64,000 nucleotides of DNA. Source: Sphaerotilus sulfidivorans. GTDB taxonomy: Bacteria > Pseudomonadota > Gammaproteobacteria > Burkholderiales > Burkholderiaceae_C. A model generated the notes under the pieces. That model did not search any database, was not told the DNA's origin, and saw only the letters and a program-made list of their open reading frames with translations. The DNA is taken from contig NZ_JACCPY010000015.1 in assembly GCF_013426975.1 (NCBI RefSeq), positions 21,734 through 85,733 on the forward strand, written 5' to 3'. Positions 61,513 to 64,000 of the stretch are shown one piece after another. The position numbers were made by a program, and so were the translations under genes. The first letter of the stretch is position 1. Every line of letters begins with the position of its first letter.

Positions 61513-62138
61513 TCTCTTCCCGCCTGCATCTCGCGATCGCCGATGACCATGCCGTCGTCCGTCTGGGCTACCGGCGCCTGCTCGAGGGCGAGCCCGATCT
61601 CGAGGTGGTGGCCGAATACGCCGATGCCGACCAGGCCTGGGCCGACCTGGCGCTGCGCCGTCCCGGCGAGGTCGATCTGCTGATCCTCGACCTGTCGATG
61701 CCCGGGCGCAGCGGCCTGGACCTGCTGCGCCAGCTCGCCGAGTCCTGTCGCTGGCTGAAGGTGCTGGTGTTCACGATGCACGACACGCCGGCGCTGCGTC
61801 AGCAGTGCCTGCGTGCCGGCGCGGCCGGCTTCCTGGGCAAGTCCAGCGATCCGGAGGCGCTGGTCGAGGCGGTGCGTCGCATCGCCCGCGGCCTGCCGCC
61901 ACCGGGTCAGCCCGAGCGGCCTGCGCCCTGCGGCCTGCCGCATGAGCAGCTGACGCCGCGCGAGCACGAGATGCTGCTGCTGATGCTGTCCGGCCATCCG
62001 CTCGAGCGCATCGCGCGCGAGATGAATGTCAGCGACAAGACCGTCTCCAACTACCAGACGCTGATCCGCCAGAAGCTCGGCGTGGCCAGCGCGCTGGAGC
62101 TGATCCGCTACGGCCAGCAGCACGGCCTGATGCCCTGA
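61509..62138 (+). CDS. LuxR/NarL-type response regulator, second of the operon
   Basis: 209-residue regulator sharing an ATGA overlap with the kinase. Receiver: LAIADDHAVVRLGYRRLLEG, phosphoacceptor Asp61 in LLILDLSMPGRSGLDLLRQL, Lys in GFLGKSSDPEALVE. HTH: LTPREHEMLLLMLSGHPLER and MNVSDKTVSNYQTLIRQKLG. Paralogous to the first regulator but clearly diverged; a division of labour between two promoters is plausible. Confidence 0.92.
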   Translation: MISSRLHLAIADDHAVVRLGYRRLLEGEPDLEVVAEYADADQAWADLALRRPGEVDLLILDLSMPGRSGLDLLRQLAESCRWLKVLVFTMHDTPALRQQCLRAGAAGFLGKSSDPEALVEAVRRIARGLPPPGQPERPAPCGLPHEQLTPREHEMLLLMLSGHPLERIAREMNVSDKTVSNYQTLIRQKLGVASALELIRYGQQHGLMP

Positions 62139-62158
62139 CGGCGCCTGGATGCCTGCTG

Positions 62159-62214
62159 CTGGAGCACTGCTCCAGTTCGGAGCAGTCCGATCGGTGCCTT
62201 CCCTGTGTCGGGAA
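62159..62214 (+). promoter_or_regulatory. Hairpin and TTCCC/GGGAA operator before the beta-propeller gene
   Basis: CTGGAG-CACTG-CTCCAG (62,159-62,175) is a hairpin 20 bp after the regulator stop. TTCCCTGTGTCGGGAA (62,199-62,214) is an inverted repeat (5-bp arms, 6-bp spacer), 45 bp before the propeller start and related to half-sites near exaA. A TTTTTCCC follows. Confidence 0.5.
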
Positions 62215-62258
62215 TTTTTCCCTGTCCACGGTGCAGGCGCGCGCCTAACTTGCCGGGC

Positions 62259-63296
62259 ATGTCCCACCCGAACGAGATGCTCGCGATGATTCAGCCGATC
62301 CGATTTTCCTGCCCCCCTGGCGCCTTGAAGGGTCTGACGGCCCTGAGCGCAGCCCTGCTGGTCGCTGCTGCCACCACGCTGCCGGCCCGTGCACAGACCG
62401 CCTTCGTCTCGAGCGAGAAGGACCACAAGCTGACGGTGGTGGACCTGAAGACGCAGGCGGTGACGGGCACGATCGCCACCTGCAAGCGCCCGCGCCACAT
62501 GGTGCTGATGCCGGAGGGCAAGCAGCTGCTGGTGGCCTGCGGCGACTCGGGCCAGGCCGACCTGATCGATCTGGCCACGCGCAAGTCGGTGAGGAAGATC
62601 GGGCTGGGCGAGGACCCGGAGATCTTCGACCTGACGCCGGATGGAAAGACGCTGTATGTCTCGAACGAGGAGGACGGCGTGGTCGGGGTGGTCGACGTGG
62701 CCAGCGGCAAGCGCAGCGGCGAGATCAAGGTCGGCGAGGAGCCGGAGGGCGTGCTGGTCAGCCGGGATGGCAAGACGGTGTACGTGACCTCGGAGGTGGC
62801 GAGCCTGGTGCATGTGATCGATGCGGCCAGCGGGAAGGTGACGAAGAACATCAAGGTGGGCAAGCGGCCGAGGCGCTTCGCGCTGACGCCGGACGGCAGC
62901 CAGCTGTGGGTGACGAACGAGCTGGGTGCGAGCGTGACGGTGATCGGCACGAAGGACCATGAGGTGGTGGACACGATCCGCTTCGAGGTGAAGGGCGCCC
63001 GCGCGGCGGACATCACGCCGGTGGGGCTGGCGATGACGACGGACGGCAAGCGTGCGTTCGTGGCGCTGGGCAAGGCCAACCATGTGGCCTTCGTGGATGT
63101 GGCGAGTCGGAAGGTGACGGACCTGGTGCTGGCGGGCAAGCGGGCATGGGGGCTGGGGCTGAACAAGGCGCAGGACCGGCTGCTGGTGGCCAACGGGCTG
63201 TCGGACGATCTGACGATCATCGACGTGGGTGCGGTCAAGGCGCTGAAGACGGTGGCGGTCGGGCGGGTGCCGCACAGCGTGGTGGTGGTGGAGTGA
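62259..63296 (+). CDS. PQQ-associated YVTN beta-propeller protein, periplasmic
   Basis: 345 residues from ATG 62259 (also ATG 62277/62286). Signal segment PPGALKGLTALSAALLVAAA cleaved near ARAQ-TAF. Seven YVTN-type repeats such as HKLTVVDLKTQAVTGTIATC, GKTLYVSNEEDGVVGVVDVA, GKTVYVTSEVASLVHVIDAA and QDRLLVANGLSDDLTIIDVG. This resembles the beta-propeller family found with PQQ alcohol-oxidation and quinohemoprotein catabolic operons. Function unknown; perhaps an electron-transfer or sensing partner. Confidence 0.87.
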   Translation: MSHPNEMLAMIQPIRFSCPPGALKGLTALSAALLVAAATTLPARAQTAFVSSEKDHKLTVVDLKTQAVTGTIATCKRPRHMVLMPEGKQLLVACGDSGQADLIDLATRKSVRKIGLGEDPEIFDLTPDGKTLYVSNEEDGVVGVVDVASGKRSGEIKVGEEPEGVLVSRDGKTVYVTSEVASLVHVIDAASGKVTKNIKVGKRPRRFALTPDGSQLWVTNELGASVTVIGTKDHEVVDTIRFEVKGARAADITPVGLAMTTDGKRAFVALGKANHVAFVDVASRKVTDLVLAGKRAWGLGLNKAQDRLLVANGLSDDLTIIDVGAVKALKTVAVGRVPHSVVVVE

Positions 63297-63310
63297 CCGA
63301 GGGCCGCTGG

Positions 63311-63332
63311 CCGGTTTGAACGTTCAAACCGG
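63311..63332. other. Candidate parS-like palindrome, copy 2 (22-bp perfect)
   Basis: The same 16-mer as at 50,699 (63,314-63,329), here extended by CCG/CGG to a perfect 22-bp palindrome with half CCGGTTTGAAC. It lies 15 bp past the beta-propeller stop. The two copies flank a 12.6-kb segment containing par, rep and the alcohol genes. Confidence 0.55.
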
Positions 63333-63880
63333 ATCGCTTGCATACGAGGCCAGCCAGGCCCGCCACCCGCCCAAGCCGGCGATATCGGTCGCGCCCTCCG
63401 GCTTGGCCGGCTCGCAGATGAAGCCGGCATCAGACAGTCGTCGGCCTGTGGCCGGGCGCGGCATCACCGGCGTCAACCGCAGCCAGTGCGCGCATGGCGG
63501 CGTGGCCCTGGGCAGCCATGCCAGCAGCCACGCCCGGCCCGCCTGGGGGTGCTGCCCGCCGGCGAGCTGACGCGGAAGCCGCCTTCGTCAAGCTGCGGGT
63601 GCTGCCGGTTGCAGGATTGGGCAGGGGCGTGGGGTGTTGGGAGCTGATGCCGACCGGGCCGAGTGCCGCCGTGAGCCGCGTGCTCACCTTGCGTGACGAG
63701 GTGCGTGTCCCGGGCTGCGGTGCTGCTGACGGGTCAGATGTGCGCCCAATCGGAGTCACCATCGATGGTGGATGCTGGGGCTTGAGTGGTAGGTGTGGCG
63801 CTGCAGGGCAGTTCAACCCGTTTTCGTTTCCTCAGAATAGAAATCAACTCGACAACACTGCTCAGAGACATTTAGAGCAA
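63333..63880. other. Gene-poor interval before a transposase remnant
   Basis: 548 bp with no convincing gene. A minus-strand frame at 63,323-63,456 ends ATDIAGLGGWRAWLASYASD and could be the tail of a decayed gene; the rest looks non-coding. A 14-bp palindrome CACCATCGATGGTG lies at 63,757-63,770. From about 63,820 the base composition turns A/T-rich, unlike the surroundings, marking the insertion-sequence end. Confidence 0.5.
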
Positions 63881-64000
63881 CTAACAAAACCGAATCAGCG
63901 TGCGCAGGCAGATGACGCAACAAGCCAGGCTGAGCAAGGCAACGTGCGTCTCAACTTGGCGCTCGAATCGGACGCGCAGCTTGCCAAACGCTGCCAGCCA
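63881..64000 (-). mobile_element. C-terminal end of an IS5-like transposase, cut by the window edge
   Basis: Minus-strand frame of 39 residues ending at TAG 63881-63883: AAFGKLRVRFERQVETHVAL then LSLACCVICLRTLIRFC. The FGKLRxRFER...HxALLSLACxxIC pattern is the C-terminus of IS4/IS5-group DDE transposases. Base composition is lower in GC than the neighbouring genes. The rest of the element lies beyond the window. Confidence 0.7.

Noticed and set aside
63757..63770. 14-bp palindrome CACCATCGATGGTG
   Set aside because: Single copy in a gene-poor stretch near an insertion sequence; no partner or context gives it meaning.
63430..63816. 128-codon minus-strand frame near the right end
   Set aside because: Pro/Ala/Ser-rich with no motif, no ribosome site, and out of character with neighbouring codon use.

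Overview
The window is about 64 kb of high-GC DNA (roughly two-thirds to 70 percent G+C, estimated by eye) with tightly packed genes, many 4-nt ATGA/GTGA stop-start overlaps and long spurious antisense frames. Gene content (PQQ ethanol dehydrogenase, protocatechuate 4,5-cleavage genes, several Bug-type tricarboxylate-transporter binding proteins, amine-dehydrogenase remnants, an iteron-type replication initiator) points to a Burkholderiales beta-proteobacterium, perhaps near the Leptothrix/Rubrivivax/Sphaerotilus group. The genus is inference.

The most informative part is 50.7-56.3 kb. It has divergent parA-parB and a Rep_3-type initiator gene on either side of an AT-rich segment and seven 18-bp iterons. 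This looks like the origin and partition locus of a secondary replicon (chromid or megaplasmid). Around it are an inverted iteron pair fused into a 30-bp perfect palindrome just beyond parB, two 23-bp palindromes at and inside the 3' end of parB, and a 16-bp parS-like palindrome (GTTTGAACGTTCAAAC) at 50,699 and again at 63,314. GATC sites are about ten times denser than expected across the iterons.

Layout: 0-7.8 kb, the start of a BaeS-like kinase, a ferric-reductase-like flavocytochrome and an RND efflux operon (adaptor, pump, outer-membrane factor). 7.8-14 kb, a decayed dehydroshikimate-dehydratase-like gene, aroQ, and a protocatechuate meta-cleavage operon (ligK, a Bug protein, ligI, ligA, ligB, ligC) ending in tandem terminators. 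14.3-18 kb, monomeric NADP-isocitrate dehydrogenase and a FAD/NAD(P) oxidoreductase. 18-28.3 kb, a complete glycerol regulon: glpR-glpK divergent from glpD and the glycerol ABC importer glpS-T-P-Q, a DUF2160 protein and glpV. 28.4-34.3 kb, a UvrD-like helicase, DbpA, an S9 peptidase and a small protein. 34.3-39.8 kb, a Fur-type heme uptake operon in which permease and ATPase have collapsed into one deletion scar. 39.9-43.9 kb, a deletion-scarred block with AraC and LuxR regulator remnants and a wrecked TTQ amine dehydrogenase cluster around an intact Bug gene. 43.9-50.7 kb, an IclR-controlled aromatic-type catabolic operon ending in fumarylacetoacetase. 50.8-51.8 kb, a ketopantoate-reductase-like gene. 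56.3-63.3 kb, an alcohol-oxidation module: quinoprotein dehydrogenase, pentapeptide-repeat protein and cytochrome c, divergent from a response regulator-kinase-response regulator operon and a PQQ-associated beta-propeller protein. The right edge holds the C-terminus of an IS5-like transposase.

Several modules fit together. The lig operon would consume protocatechuate that the broken dehydratase once could have made from 3-dehydroshikimate, the AroQ product. The glp genes cover glycerol import, phosphorylation, oxidation and repression. The exa-type genes cover alcohol oxidation and its two-component control. All calls come from reading the sequence; no database search was run.
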